DNA of 64,000 nt from Aliihoeflea sp052435735 (GTDB taxonomy: Bacteria; Pseudomonadota; Alphaproteobacteria; Rhizobiales; Rhizobiaceae), in contig JBQVNB010000018.1 of NCBI GenBank assembly GCA_052435735.1, positions 1 through 64,000 on the forward strand. The letters are read 5' to 3'. The notes under the pieces are model-generated. The model had not been told where the DNA came from. It worked only from the letters and a program-made list of their open reading frames with translations, and did no database searches. How positions within the stretch are numbered: position 1 is the stretch's first letter; every line of letters starts with the position of its first letter. A program made the translations under genes and the position numbers. Below, one piece after another: positions 34,254 to 42,653 of the stretch.

Positions 34254-35438
34254 ATGTCGAACGAGAAGAACTGGAAGCCCGCCACCCAACTCGTCCATGG
34301 CGCGACTGTACGCTCGCAGTTCGGCGAGACGTCGGAGGCGATGTATCTGACGCAGGGCTTCGTCTACGACAGTTCGGAATCGGCCGAAGCACGCTTCAAG
34401 GGGGACGAGCCGGGCTTCATCTATTCGCGCTACGCCAACCCGACGGTCGATGTGTTCGAAAAGCGCATGTGCGCGCTGGAAGGCGCCGAGGATGCGCGGG
34501 CGACGGCGTCGGGCATGGCGGCGATCTCGGCCGCCCTTCTCTGCTCGGTGAAGGCGGGCGACCATGTGGTCGCGGCGCGGGCGCTTTTCGGCTCCTGCCG
34601 CTGGGTTGTCGAGACGCTGATGCCGAAATACGGCATCGAGTCGACGCTCGTCGACGGCTGCGACCTTGCCCAGTGGGAAGCGGCGGTGCGGCCCAATACG
34701 AAGCTCTTCTTCCTCGAAAGCCCGACCAATCCGACGCTCGAAGTCGTCGACATTGCGGCGGTCGCGAAGATCGCCAACGGCATCGGCGCGCGAGTCGTCG
34801 TCGACAACGTGTTCGCGACGCCGCTGCAGCAAAAGCCGCTCGAACTCGGCGCCCATGTCGTCGTCTATTCGGCGACGAAGCACATCGACGGCCAGGGCCG
34901 TTGTCTTGGAGGCATCATCCTTTCGGACAAGAAATGGATCGACGAAAATCTGCACGACTATTTCCGCCACACCGGACCGTCGCTGTCGCCGTTCAACGCG
35001 TGGACGCTCCTCAAGGGATTGGAAACGCTGCCGATCCGGGTGAAGCAGCAGACGGAGAGTGCGGCGCGGATCGCGGGGCATCTCGCCTGCCACCCGAAAG
35101 TTTCGCGCGTCATCTATCCCGGCCGCAACGATCATCCGCAGGCCGAGATCATCGCGCGCCAGATGACGGGCGGGTCGACGCTCGTCTGCTTCGAGACGAG
35201 AGGTGGCAAGGCCGGTGCGTTCGGCTTCCAGAACGCGCTCGACATCGTCAGGATTTCCAACAATCTGGGCGATGCCAAGAGCCTGATCACGCATCCGGCG
35301 ACGACGACCCACAAGAACCTGACGGAAGAGGCGCGCATGGAACTTGGGATCACGCCCGGCACGGTGCGGCTTTCGGTCGGTCTCGAAGACGCCGACGATC
35401 TGATCGCCGATCTCGACCGGGCGCTGGAGACCGTCTAG
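34254..35438 (+). CDS. metZ: O-succinylhomoserine sulfhydrylase
   Basis: Forms homocysteine from O-succinylhomoserine and sulfide in methionine synthesis. The 394-residue PLP enzyme of the Cys/Met metabolism family has SQFGETSEAMYLTQGFVYD, YSRYANPTVDVFEKR, DNVFATPLQQ and the PLP Lys in YSATKHIDGQGRCLGG. The ATG at 34254 gives the family start; ATGs at 34245 and 34248 are alternatives. It is preceded by a SAM-II riboswitch and terminator, so SAM should switch it off. It ends 12 nt before the convergent LuxR gene. Confidence 0.95.
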   Translation: MSNEKNWKPATQLVHGATVRSQFGETSEAMYLTQGFVYDSSESAEARFKGDEPGFIYSRYANPTVDVFEKRMCALEGAEDARATASGMAAISAALLCSVKAGDHVVAARALFGSCRWVVETLMPKYGIESTLVDGCDLAQWEAAVRPNTKLFFLESPTNPTLEVVDIAAVAKIANGIGARVVVDNVFATPLQQKPLELGAHVVVYSATKHIDGQGRCLGGIILSDKKWIDENLHDYFRHTGPSLSPFNAWTLLKGLETLPIRVKQQTESAARIAGHLACHPKVSRVIYPGRNDHPQAEIIARQMTGGSTLVCFETRGGKAGAFGFQNALDIVRISNNLGDAKSLITHPATTTHKNLTEEARMELGITPGTVRLSVGLEDADDLIADLDRALETV

Positions 35439-35450
35439 GCCGGCGAGCGG

Positions 35451-36182
35451 CTAGGTGATGTAGCCGAGGCGGATGGCCTCGGCGACGGCCTGCACGCGAT
35501 TGACGGCGCCCAGCTTGGTCTTGGCGCTGAGCAGGTGCTTTTCGGACGTGTGTTCGGAAATGCCGAGAATCTGCGAGATTTCCCATTCCGACTTGCCGAG
35601 CGCGGCCCACCTTATGCACTCGCGCTCGCGCGCGGTGAGTTCTGGCCGGGTGCTTTGCACCCTTGCGATCTCCGACAATTGCAGCGCCCGCGTCACCGCG
35701 TGGGTCGCCGCCAGTTGGAGCGTGCCGATCTCGAAAGGATCGATGTCCAGCATCTCGCCCGACAGCGAAACGAAGACGACGACACCCTCGAGCGTAATGA
35801 TCGGAAGGACGAGCCCTTCCTTGATCTTGAATTCGCTTGCCTCGTCGAACATCAGGCGTGCGCGGGGCGACAGGCCGGGCAGAGCGCTGGCCCCTTTCCA
35901 GGGGACGGGACGCGGCCCGTTTCGAATGATGTCGACCAGCGGGTCGCATTCGAGATAGTCTTCGCCCACATAGTGATCCAGCCATTCCTCGGGCCAGCTA
36001 TGCATCAGCACGTGGGCCTTCTGGTCCTCCGGGCTGAGACCGTCATCGGGCAGCGTGCCGACGAGCACCCGGTCGAGACCATAGAGCGAGGTCAGCGACA
36101 GGAACTTGTTTCGAACGGTGTCGATGGCATGGGCGGATTGCAGGTCGGATGCGAATTGAAGCGTCTCGTCGAAGGAGCGCAC
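35451..36182 (-). CDS. LuxR-type regulator with autoinducer-binding domain (LuxR solo)
   Basis: A 243-residue protein with an N-terminal autoinducer-binding domain (about residues 20-160) showing the conserved Trp/Tyr of WLDHYVGEDYLECDPLV, Asp-Pro and the later Trp of VPWKG, and a GerE helix-turn-helix at the C-terminus (LTARERECIRWAALGKSEWE, ISQILGISEHTSEKHL). It starts at a GTG (36182) preceded by AAGGG. No luxI-type synthase lies in the window, so it may respond to an exogenous or distantly made acyl-homoserine lactone. It is divergent from phoU. Confidence 0.87.
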   Translation of the reverse strand: MRSFDETLQFASDLQSAHAIDTVRNKFLSLTSLYGLDRVLVGTLPDDGLSPEDQKAHVLMHSWPEEWLDHYVGEDYLECDPLVDIIRNGPRPVPWKGASALPGLSPRARLMFDEASEFKIKEGLVLPIITLEGVVVFVSLSGEMLDIDPFEIGTLQLAATHAVTRALQLSEIARVQSTRPELTARERECIRWAALGKSEWEISQILGISEHTSEKHLLSAKTKLGAVNRVQAVAEAIRLGYIT

Positions 36183-36351
36183 GGCCGATGCCCTTTTGTA
36201 TCCGGTGTGAAACGATAGTATGGGCTCAAACTGATGTCACGCAACAACTTTCACTTGTGCGCGGCGCCATTTGCAGCGGTCATGAAGGCGGGTTCTTTTT
36301 TCCGTCATGTCCGGCACCTAAACTTGAGCGAACTGATTCTGGAGCAATGAC

Positions 36352-37080
36352 ATGTCGTCAGGTCACATCGTCCGAGCCTATGACGAGGATCTGGCCAGGC
36401 TCGGCGCACGCATCGCGGCGATGGGCGGCCAGGCCGAGCGGCTGGTCGAACAGTCTGTCGCGGCGCTCGTCAATGCCGACCTGACGCTCGCGCGGCACGT
36501 CGTCGAGGCGGACAAGGCCCTCGACGAGGCGCATCGGGAGATCGACGAAAAGGCCGTCGCGCTGATTGCCCGGCGCCAGCCGATGGCCGGCGACCTGCGC
36601 GAAATTCTGAGCGCGATCCGCATCGCGGCCGATCTCGAACGCGTCGGCGACATGGGCAAGAACATCGGCAAGCGCGTCGGCGCCGTCGCCGAGACGCGCC
36701 AGCCGCCCCGCCTCTTCCGTGGGCTCGAAGCGCTTTCCGACCTTGCTTTGACGCAACTCAAGGATGTGCTCGATCTTTACGCGACGCGTTCGGTCGAGCG
36801 TGTGCCGTTCATCCGCGACCGCGACGAGCAGATCGACGCGATGTACACCTCGCTGTTCCGCGAGCTCCTGACCTACATGATGGAAGATCCGCGCAACATC
36901 ACCGCCTGCACGCATCTCCTGTTCTGCGCCAAGAACATCGAGCGCATCGGCGACCACGCCACCAACATCGTCGAGACGGTCTATTTCATCGTCACGGGCG
37001 AGCAATTGCCGCCGGAGCGTCCCAAGGAGGACGAGAGCCATCGCGTGGTGATGGACGCCGCGCGGTTCGCGGCGCAGTAG
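36352..37080 (+). CDS. phoU: Phosphate signalling complex protein PhoU
   Basis: A 242-residue all-helical protein with two PhoU repeats, each with the metal-binding signature region (IRIAADLERVGDMGKNIGKR about residues 90-109, and CAKNIERIGDHATNIVE about 190-206). It dampens PhoR-PhoB signalling when phosphate is ample, working with the Pst transporter. Here it stands apart from pst and phoB, which are not in the window. GGAG lies 8 nt before the ATG. It ends 2 nt from the stop of gcrA. Confidence 0.93.
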   Translation: MSSGHIVRAYDEDLARLGARIAAMGGQAERLVEQSVAALVNADLTLARHVVEADKALDEAHREIDEKAVALIARRQPMAGDLREILSAIRIAADLERVGDMGKNIGKRVGAVAETRQPPRLFRGLEALSDLALTQLKDVLDLYATRSVERVPFIRDRDEQIDAMYTSLFRELLTYMMEDPRNITACTHLLFCAKNIERIGDHATNIVETVYFIVTGEQLPPERPKEDESHRVVMDAARFAAQ

Positions 37081-37082
37081 CC

Positions 37083-37580
37083 TTACCCGCGACGGCGGCG
37101 CTCTGCGACCGGCTGGTAGGCGACGCGCGAGTGATAGGCGCAGTAAGGGCCGCAATCGCCGACGTCGTTGCCGCAGAACGAGAATTCCTCGGCCAGCGGA
37201 TCGCCATTCGGCCATTTGCAGGTGCGTTCCGACAGTTCGATCAGCTTGAGATTGCGCGACAGCGGCACGACGACGCTGGACAGGCGCGGCGCGGGCGCGG
37301 CTTCCGGTTGCGCGTCGAAGCGGGCCTGAAGGGCGGTCGCGCCGATCGTGGTCGTCATCGGGCGGCTCGGGCGCGGCGCCTTGGGGGCCGACGGGGCGGT
37401 TTTCTTGGGACGCGGCGTTGCGGAGGAGGCACGGCCCCGGCCGGACAGCTTCAGGCGATGGACCTTGCCGATGACCGCGTTGCGGCTGACGCCACCGAGC
37501 TGGGTTGCGATCTGGCTGGCGCTCAGGCCTTCGGCCCAAAGCTTCTTGAGAAGTTCCACCCGCTCGTCGGTCCAGTTCAT
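37083..37580 (-). CDS. gcrA: Cell-cycle regulator GcrA
   Basis: A 165-residue alphaproteobacterial sigma-70 cofactor that activates promoters at CcrM-methylated GANTC sites. The N-terminal helix-turn-helix is MNWTDERVELLKKLWAEGLS followed by ASQIATQLGGVSRNAVIGKV. A basic Pro/Ser/Thr linker follows, then the sigma-interacting C-terminal domain (ERTCKWPNGDP, FCGNDVGDCGPYCAYHSRVAY). AGGAG precedes the ATG. It diverges from argD across 361 nt that hold five GANTC sites, suggesting methylation-linked autoregulation. Confidence 0.96.
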   Translation of the reverse strand: MNWTDERVELLKKLWAEGLSASQIATQLGGVSRNAVIGKVHRLKLSGRGRASSATPRPKKTAPSAPKAPRPSRPMTTTIGATALQARFDAQPEAAPAPRLSSVVVPLSRNLKLIELSERTCKWPNGDPLAEEFSFCGNDVGDCGPYCAYHSRVAYQPVAERRRRG

Positions 37581-37606
37581 GGCGACACGCTCCTAAGTGA
37601 GGTGCG

Positions 37607-37757
37607 GAATCCGAATCCTTTCCCGCCCGGCAACTGCCGAGTGGGCACCGCGTTGAGCTTGGTGATTAGATCCGCCGCACGAAATCTAGTTCTTTACTGG
37701 CCCGAAACTACAATATGCGCCGACTCGGTGACAAGAGTCGGCCGGACACACCGATTC
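37607..37757. promoter_or_regulatory. Cluster of five GANTC (CcrM) sites upstream of gcrA
   Basis: GAATC at 37607-37611 and 37613-37617, GACTC at 37722-37726, GAGTC at 37735-37739 and GATTC at 37753-37757, all inside the 361-nt gcrA-argD intergenic region. GACTC and GAGTC form an inverted pair. GcrA acts at methylated GANTC, so these sites may set cell-cycle-timed gcrA transcription (inference). Confidence 0.6.
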
Positions 37758-37844
37758 TGTTTTTTCGGTTTTCCCCAACTTGGGCGCTTCGTCTGTCGCC
37801 GATCTGTCGCATTGCCCCGGCGCATGACGCTGCGTTGCAAAGAA

Positions 37845-37873
37845 TTGACAGCGCGCCCGCGAACGCTGATAAA
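37845..37873 (+). promoter_or_regulatory. Sigma-70 promoter of argD
   Basis: Perfect -35 TTGACA (37845-37850), 17-nt spacer, and -10-like GATAAA (37868-37873). Transcription would begin near 37880, about 60 nt before the argD ATG. The rest of the 361-nt gap holds the GANTC cluster and no further gene that I can support. Confidence 0.6.
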
Positions 37874-37885
37874 GACGGGCAGAAG

Positions 37886-37913
37886 CCGCCCTCGAGGCGG
37901 ATTTTTTGTTTTT
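37886..37913 (+). terminator. Hairpin with U-tract in the argD leader
   Basis: CCGCC-CTCGA-GGCGG stem-loop (37886-37900) followed by ATTTTTTGTTTTT. It lies at the very 5' end of the predicted argD mRNA. It could be an attenuator, a processing or stability element, or the end of an unrecognised short transcript from upstream. Confidence 0.5.
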
Positions 37914-37941
37914 GATCGCGTCCCCCGGATGGAGTGAGGCC

Positions 37942-39144
37942 ATGGGCGGTTCGGCCCTTTTCGAAACCTACAACCGCGCGCCCTTGCGTTTCGAACGGGG
38001 CGAAGGGGTCTGGCTCTATACGGAAAGCGGCGAGCGCTATCTGGATTTCGCGGCCGGCGTCGCGGTCAATTCGCTCGGCCATTCGCATCCGCATCTGGTC
38101 GAGACGCTGAAGACGCAGGCCGAAAAGCTGTGGCACGTCTCCAACCTCTATGAGGTCCCCGGACAGACCCGGCTCGCCGAGCGCCTGACCGACGCCACTT
38201 TCGCCGACAAGGTGTTCTTCGCCAATTCCGGCGCCGAGGCGCTCGAATGCTCGATCAAGACGGCGCGGCGCTATCATTATGCGAGGGGCCAGCCGGAGCG
38301 CTATCGGATCATCACGTTCGAGGGCGCCTTCCATGGCCGCACCCTGGCGACGATCGCGGCGGGCGGCCAGCCGAAATATCTCGAAGGCTTCGGCCCGAAG
38401 GTGCAGGGCTTCGACCAGGTTCCGTTCGGCGACCTCGAAGCGTTGGAAAAGGCGATCACCGACGAAACGGCCGCCATTCTCGTCGAGCCGGTGCAGGGCG
38501 AAGGCGGCATCCGGCCGATCGAGGCCGACATGCTCGGCCGCCTGCGCGCGCTATGTGACCAACACGGCCTGCTCCTGATCTATGACGAGGTCCAGTGCGG
38601 GATCGGCCGGACCGGCAAGCTGTTCGCCTATCAGTGGTCGGGCATGGCGCCGGACATCATGGCGATCGCCAAGGGCATCGGCGGCGGCTTTCCCCTCGCC
38701 GCCTGCCTTGCCAGCGAAGAGGCGACATCCGGCATGGTCCCGGGCGTTCACGGCACCACCTTCGGCGGCAATCCGCTCGCGATGGCGGTCGGCAATGCCG
38801 TGCTCGACGTCGTCCTCGAAGAGGGCTTCCTCGACGAGGTCAAGCGCAAGTCCCTGCTCCTGAAGCAGTCGCTCGCATCGGTCGTCGACGAATTCCCGGA
38901 GGTCTTCGAGAGCGTGCGCGGGTCGGGGCTGATGCTCGGCCTCAAGTGCCGGATGCCCAATGGCGAAGTGAACCTCGCCTTCAGGCGGCATAATTTCCTG
39001 GCGGTGCCTGCCGGCGACAACGTCGTCCGCCTGCTGCCGCCGCTCAACGTCACCGACAAGGAAATCCGCATCGCCGTCGAAGCGATCCGCGAAGCCGCAT
39101 CGGACCTCGCGCTGCCCGCGCGCAAGGCCGGCTCGGCCGCCTGA
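37942..39144 (+). CDS. argD: Acetylornithine aminotransferase
   Basis: Transaminates N-acetylglutamate semialdehyde in arginine synthesis, possibly also succinyldiaminopimelate. The 400-residue class III PLP enzyme shows LDFAAGVAVNSLGHSHPHLV, NSGAEALECSIKTARRYH, YDEVQCGIGRTGKLFAY and PLP Lys in IMAIAKGIGGGFPL. The ATG at 37942 follows GGAGTGAGG; a longer in-frame start at 37906 lies in the leader. It forms an operon with argF (11-nt gap) and is preceded by a strong promoter and a leader hairpin. Confidence 0.95.
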   Translation: MGGSALFETYNRAPLRFERGEGVWLYTESGERYLDFAAGVAVNSLGHSHPHLVETLKTQAEKLWHVSNLYEVPGQTRLAERLTDATFADKVFFANSGAEALECSIKTARRYHYARGQPERYRIITFEGAFHGRTLATIAAGGQPKYLEGFGPKVQGFDQVPFGDLEALEKAITDETAAILVEPVQGEGGIRPIEADMLGRLRALCDQHGLLLIYDEVQCGIGRTGKLFAYQWSGMAPDIMAIAKGIGGGFPLAACLASEEATSGMVPGVHGTTFGGNPLAMAVGNAVLDVVLEEGFLDEVKRKSLLLKQSLASVVDEFPEVFESVRGSGLMLGLKCRMPNGEVNLAFRRHNFLAVPAGDNVVRLLPPLNVTDKEIRIAVEAIREAASDLALPARKAGSAA

Positions 39145-39155
39145 GAAACGAGATC

Positions 39156-40073
39156 ATGGCTTCAGCATTCCGGCATTTCACCGACCTTTCCGCCATCGCA
39201 TCGGGCGAGCTGCGCGCCATCCTGGACGACGCGCGCGCGCGCAAGACGCGCCTCAAGGCGGGCGAGCGCGAGCGTCCGCTGGAAGGCAAGGTGCTGGCGA
39301 TGATCTTCGACAAGCCGTCGACCCGCACGCGCGTCTCCTTCGACGTCGGAATGCGCCAGCTCGGCGGCGAGACCCTGATGCTGACGGGCACGGAGATGCA
39401 GCTCGGCCGGTCCGAGACGATCGCCGACACCGCGCGCGTCCTGTCGCGCTATGTCGATGCCATCATGATGCGCACGACCGAGCACGACCGCCTGCTGGAA
39501 ATGACCGAGCACGCGACGATCCCGGTCATCAACGGCCTGACCGACGACACGCATCCGTGCCAGATCATGGCCGATCTGATGACCTTCGAGGAACATCGCG
39601 GCCCGGTCGAGGACAAGCTCTTCGCCTGGACGGGCGACGGCAACAATGTATTGCACTCTTTGGCCGAAGCGTCGGCGCGCTTCAATTTCCGGCTGAGCAT
39701 CGCCGTTCCCGCGGGCAGCGAGCCGGACGCGAAATTCGTCGACTGGTCGAGGGCCAATGGCGGCCGCATCGAATTCCACGACAGCGCCGACCGAGCGGTT
39801 GCGGGCGCAGATTGCGTCGTCACCGACACCTGGGTCTCGATGAACCAGGAGCATCGCGCGCGCGGCCACAACGTCTTCCAGCCCTATCAGGTCAATGCCG
39901 AATTGATGGCCGGCGCGAAGCCGGATGCCCTCTTCATGCACTGCCTGCCCGCCCATCGCGGCGAGGAGGTGACGGACGAGGTCATCGACGGACCCAATTC
40001 GGTCGTCTTCGACGAGGCGGAGAACCGGCTGCACGCCCAGAAGGCCGTGCTTGCGTGGTGCTTCGGCGCTTGA
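39156..40073 (+). CDS. argF: Ornithine carbamoyltransferase
   Basis: Makes citrulline from ornithine and carbamoyl phosphate. The 305-residue protein shows carbamoyl-phosphate loop KPSTRTRVSFDVGM, HPCQIMADLMT, WTGDGNNVLHS and the ornithine-site MHCLPAHRGEEV, all intact. It follows argD by 11 nt and is followed by hslO after 107 nt, the usual rhizobial order argD-argF-hslO. Confidence 0.97.
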   Translation: MASAFRHFTDLSAIASGELRAILDDARARKTRLKAGERERPLEGKVLAMIFDKPSTRTRVSFDVGMRQLGGETLMLTGTEMQLGRSETIADTARVLSRYVDAIMMRTTEHDRLLEMTEHATIPVINGLTDDTHPCQIMADLMTFEEHRGPVEDKLFAWTGDGNNVLHSLAEASARFNFRLSIAVPAGSEPDAKFVDWSRANGGRIEFHDSADRAVAGADCVVTDTWVSMNQEHRARGHNVFQPYQVNAELMAGAKPDALFMHCLPAHRGEEVTDEVIDGPNSVVFDEAENRLHAQKAVLAWCFGA

Positions 40074-40180
40074 TTGAACGCGGCGCGGCACCTATCTGCC
40101 GGGCACAGTTGATAGATCTGGCTTGGCCAGCGGGCGCGGCGCGGCGATAATCGCGCTTCCCCGAGGATAGGAATGTTCCC

Positions 40181-41170
40181 GTGACTGCACCGCATGCAAA
40201 GCTCGGCGATTTCGGTTTCGCCGGTGACGACACCGTCGTTCCGTTTCAGGTCGGCCCGCTCGACGCGCGCGGCCGCGTCGTCCAGCTCGGCCCGATCCTC
40301 GACGCGATCCTCGGCCGGCACGATTATCCCGAGCCCGTCGCGCGGCTGCTCGCCGAGGCGATGACGCTGACCGTGCTTCTCGGCACCTCCCTCAAATTCG
40401 ACGGCAAGTTCATTCTCCAGACCCGCTCGGACGGGCCGGTGGACATGCTTGTCGCCGACTTCACCACGCCCGGCTCACTGCGCGCCTATGCGAGCTTCGA
40501 TGCCGAGCGCATGGCGGAGGCGAGCGCGGCCGGCAAGGCGTCGCCCGCCGATCTCCTCGGCAAGGGCGTCCTGGCGCTGACCATCGACCAGGGCCAGCAC
40601 ATGCAGCGCTACCAGGGCATCGTCCAGCTCGACTCGACTTCGCTCGAAGACGCCGCGCGCACCTATTTCCGCCAATCGGAGCAGATTCCGACCGAGGTTC
40701 GGCTGTCGGTCGCGCGCCAGATGATCAAGGGCCAGAACGGCTTCGACGGGCACTGGCGTTCCGGCGGTCTGCTCTCGCAGTTCCTGCCCGAGGCGCCCGA
40801 GCGGCTGCGCCTGCCCGATCTTCCGGGCGGCGACGGCGACAATGGTGAGATGCCCGATCCGACCGACGATGCCTGGGCCGAGGTGCAGGCGTTGGTCTCG
40901 ACCGTCGAGGCGGACGAGCTGATCGATCCGACCGTCGGCCCCGAGCGCCTTCTCTACCGTCTCTTCCACGAGCACGGCGTCCACGTCTTCGAAGGCGCGG
41001 ACGTCATCGACGACTGCTCCTGCTCGCGCGAGAAAATCCGCGGAATTCTCGACGGTTTCACGGAAGAGGAAATCTCCGACAGCATCGAGGACGGGAAGAT
41101 CAAGGTTTCGTGCGAGTTCTGCTCGACCCATTACGAGTTCGATCCGACCGACTTCGTCACGCGGAATTGA
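40181..41170 (+). CDS. hslO: Hsp33 redox-regulated chaperone
   Basis: A 329-residue holdase chaperone activated by oxidation. The N-terminal substrate-binding domain (LGPILDAILGRHDYPEPVAR) is followed by a C-terminal zinc domain with DCSCSREKI and SCEFCSTHY, giving the CXC plus CXXC tetrad. It starts at a GTG (40181) with AGGAA upstream. The MliC-like gene begins 2 nt after its stop. Confidence 0.95.
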   Translation: MTAPHAKLGDFGFAGDDTVVPFQVGPLDARGRVVQLGPILDAILGRHDYPEPVARLLAEAMTLTVLLGTSLKFDGKFILQTRSDGPVDMLVADFTTPGSLRAYASFDAERMAEASAAGKASPADLLGKGVLALTIDQGQHMQRYQGIVQLDSTSLEDAARTYFRQSEQIPTEVRLSVARQMIKGQNGFDGHWRSGGLLSQFLPEAPERLRLPDLPGGDGDNGEMPDPTDDAWAEVQALVSTVEADELIDPTVGPERLLYRLFHEHGVHVFEGADVIDDCSCSREKIRGILDGFTEEEISDSIEDGKIKVSCEFCSTHYEFDPTDFVTRN

Positions 41171-41172
41171 AG

Positions 41173-41529
41173 ATGGCCCAAGGGCTTCTGCCTTCGCTTC
41201 TACTCATTGCGGCTCTGGCGGCTCCGGCCGCCCGGGCCGGCGAAGTGATGATCGATTTTCCCGGGACGGAGGTCGGGGAAACCACCCTTGCCTATCGTTG
41301 TGGATCGACCGGAATCGACGTGCGCTACGTCAATGCCGGGCCGGTATCGCTTGCGATTTTCGATTGGGAAGGCGAGCGGATCGTGGCTTCGGCCGGCATT
41401 GCCGCTTCCGGTGTGCGCTACGTCGGCGGACGCTATGTGTGGTGGTCGAAAGGCAGCGAGGCGACGCTCTTGGACGAAATGGCCGACGACGGAGACGCGC
41501 CTCTGGCGTCGTGCATCGAGCAGCCTTAG
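41173..41529 (+). CDS. MliC family lysozyme-inhibitor-like exported protein
   Basis: A 118-residue exported protein. The signal peptide (residues 1-22, ending AARA) precedes a small beta-barrel with the MliC pattern: LAYRCGSTGIDVRYVN, SGVRYVGGRYVWWSKGSEA and a final Cys near the C-terminus that would pair with the first. Family members inhibit C-type lysozyme in the periplasm. There is no lipobox Cys, so it is soluble rather than a lipoprotein. It starts 2 nt after hslO, suggesting co-transcription. Confidence 0.8.
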   Translation: MAQGLLPSLLLIAALAAPAARAGEVMIDFPGTEVGETTLAYRCGSTGIDVRYVNAGPVSLAIFDWEGERIVASAGIAASGVRYVGGRYVWWSKGSEATLLDEMADDGDAPLASCIEQP

Positions 41530-41637
41530 CCACAATTGCGCCACTTTTGTTAACGTGTGACTTAAACCTTCATCAAGCGTGCGGTTGCAGTATGCCCCGG
41601 AATTCGGCAAGCGGGGGGCATCGCTACCGGATGAACG

Positions 41638-41811
41638 ATGATCATAAGACTGGCAATAATCTGGCTCCTCGTCGCGGGTTTTGCGGCAGGCTTTGCGGAA
41701 CTGGTGACGTCCGACACGGTCGGGCGGGCAGACCGCGCGGGTTCGCCTTGCGACGAATGGTCGAATCCGGATTGCTCCGGGCCGGCTGCTGCGGGCGCCC
41801 CGCTCAACTGA
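41638..41811 (+). CDS. Possible small membrane or exported peptide
   Basis: A 57-residue reading frame: hydrophobic N-terminal segment IIRLAIIWLLVAGFAAGF (residues 2-19) followed by a hydrophilic tail with two Cys (SPCDEWSNPDCSG). The layout of one membrane or signal segment plus a small Cys-bearing tail looks like a genuine small exported peptide, but it is not a family I recognise and there is no clear ribosome site. It lies in the gap between the MliC-like gene and the 85-residue gene. Confidence 0.4.
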   Translation: MIIRLAIIWLLVAGFAAGFAELVTSDTVGRADRAGSPCDEWSNPDCSGPAAAGAPLN

Positions 41812-41874
41812 TTAGCATTGCGGAAACCATAAGCTGCCAAGGTCGGCCGTGAATCACAGCCGATCGGAATAAGC

Positions 41875-42132
41875 ATGCCCGCATTGTCAGCCGGCCACGA
41901 GGAAGAGATTGCAGAGGCCGTCTGCGAGATCGCCGTCCTTCTCGCGCAGGCCATCCACCAGATCGATCCCGAAGCCGCTCAGCGAATGAACTTCGCCGCC
42001 GGCAAGGCCTACAACCGGCATCTCGGACGGGACCAGACGCTGGCTGCCGATCTGATGCTGCGCTTCGGGCGCGCTCTGGTCGACCGCTCGCTCTTTCCGG
42101 TCGCCGGCGACGGCGAGGATACGCTCAGTTGA
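41875..42132 (+). CDS. Small hypothetical protein
   Basis: An 85-residue, mostly helical, acidic protein (EEEIAEAVCEIAVLLAQAIH, then FAAGKAYNRHLGRDQ). No domain is recognised. The ribosome site is weak. The last 8 nt overlap the convergent apaG gene. Codon use is like that of its neighbours, which supports coding, but function is unknown. Confidence 0.5.
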   Translation: MPALSAGHEEEIAEAVCEIAVLLAQAIHQIDPEAAQRMNFAAGKAYNRHLGRDQTLAADLMLRFGRALVDRSLFPVAGDGEDTLS

Positions 42133-42529
42133 CGGAATGGCGCTCGCCGGGAAAGTCGAGCGAGAAGGCGGGAATGGCGACGTCGAACTCGCGGCCGGCC
42201 TCGTCGCGCATCGTATAGTCACCGACCATGAAGCCGGACGACGTGGCGAGCGGGCAGCCAGAGGTGTACTGAAAGCTGTCGCCGGGCTCCAGTTCCGGCT
42301 GTTCGCCGACGACGCCGGCGCCGCGCACCTCCTCGAGCTTTCCGCTGGCATCGGTGATGCGCCAGTGCCGGGAGACGAGCTTGACGGCCTTCGTGCCCCG
42401 ATTTGCGATCGTGACGCGATAGGCCCAGAAATAGCGGCCAACCTCCGGTTGGGAGCGCTCCTCGAGAAAAAAGGGCTCCACGGTGACCTCGATCCCGCTG
42501 GTGGTCGTCCGGTACATCGGCTTGTTCAC
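42125..42529 (-). CDS. apaG: ApaG (Co2+/Mg2+ efflux-associated) protein
   Basis: A 134-residue immunoglobulin-like fold protein: VTVEPFFLEERSQPEVGRYF, WAYRVTIANRG, SRHWRITDASGK, GEQPELEPGDSFQYTSGCPL and GFMVGDYTM cover the whole family. The GTG at 42529 is chosen because AAGGAG lies 5 nt upstream; an ATG at 42517 would drop 4 residues. The biochemical role of ApaG is unsettled. It is divergent from the CDP-alcohol transferase gene. Confidence 0.93.
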   Translation of the reverse strand: MNKPMYRTTTSGIEVTVEPFFLEERSQPEVGRYFWAYRVTIANRGTKAVKLVSRHWRITDASGKLEEVRGAGVVGEQPELEPGDSFQYTSGCPLATSSGFMVGDYTMRDEAGREFDVAIPAFSLDFPGERHSVN

Positions 42530-42653
42530 ACTCACTCCTTGAAAAATAACGCATACGGGGACGCTTTGGGTGCGTGGCGCGTGCAAGTTGAAGCGAAAGT
42601 GATCATGCGGCCGTCGCGCTTTCACCTATGACCGAACCGAGGAGAGCAATGCA

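Noticed and set aside
37824..37937. Arg-rich 37-codon leader peptide before argD (8 Arg codons)
   Set aside because: The perfect -35/-10 promoter inside it would start transcription near 37880, downstream of this ATG; there is no ribosome site, and Arg is common by chance in GC-rich frames. It remains possible if an upstream promoter exists.
41553..41568. TTAA-N8-TTAA sequence resembling a CtrA box
   Set aside because: Spacing is 8, not 7, and no cell-cycle gene follows.
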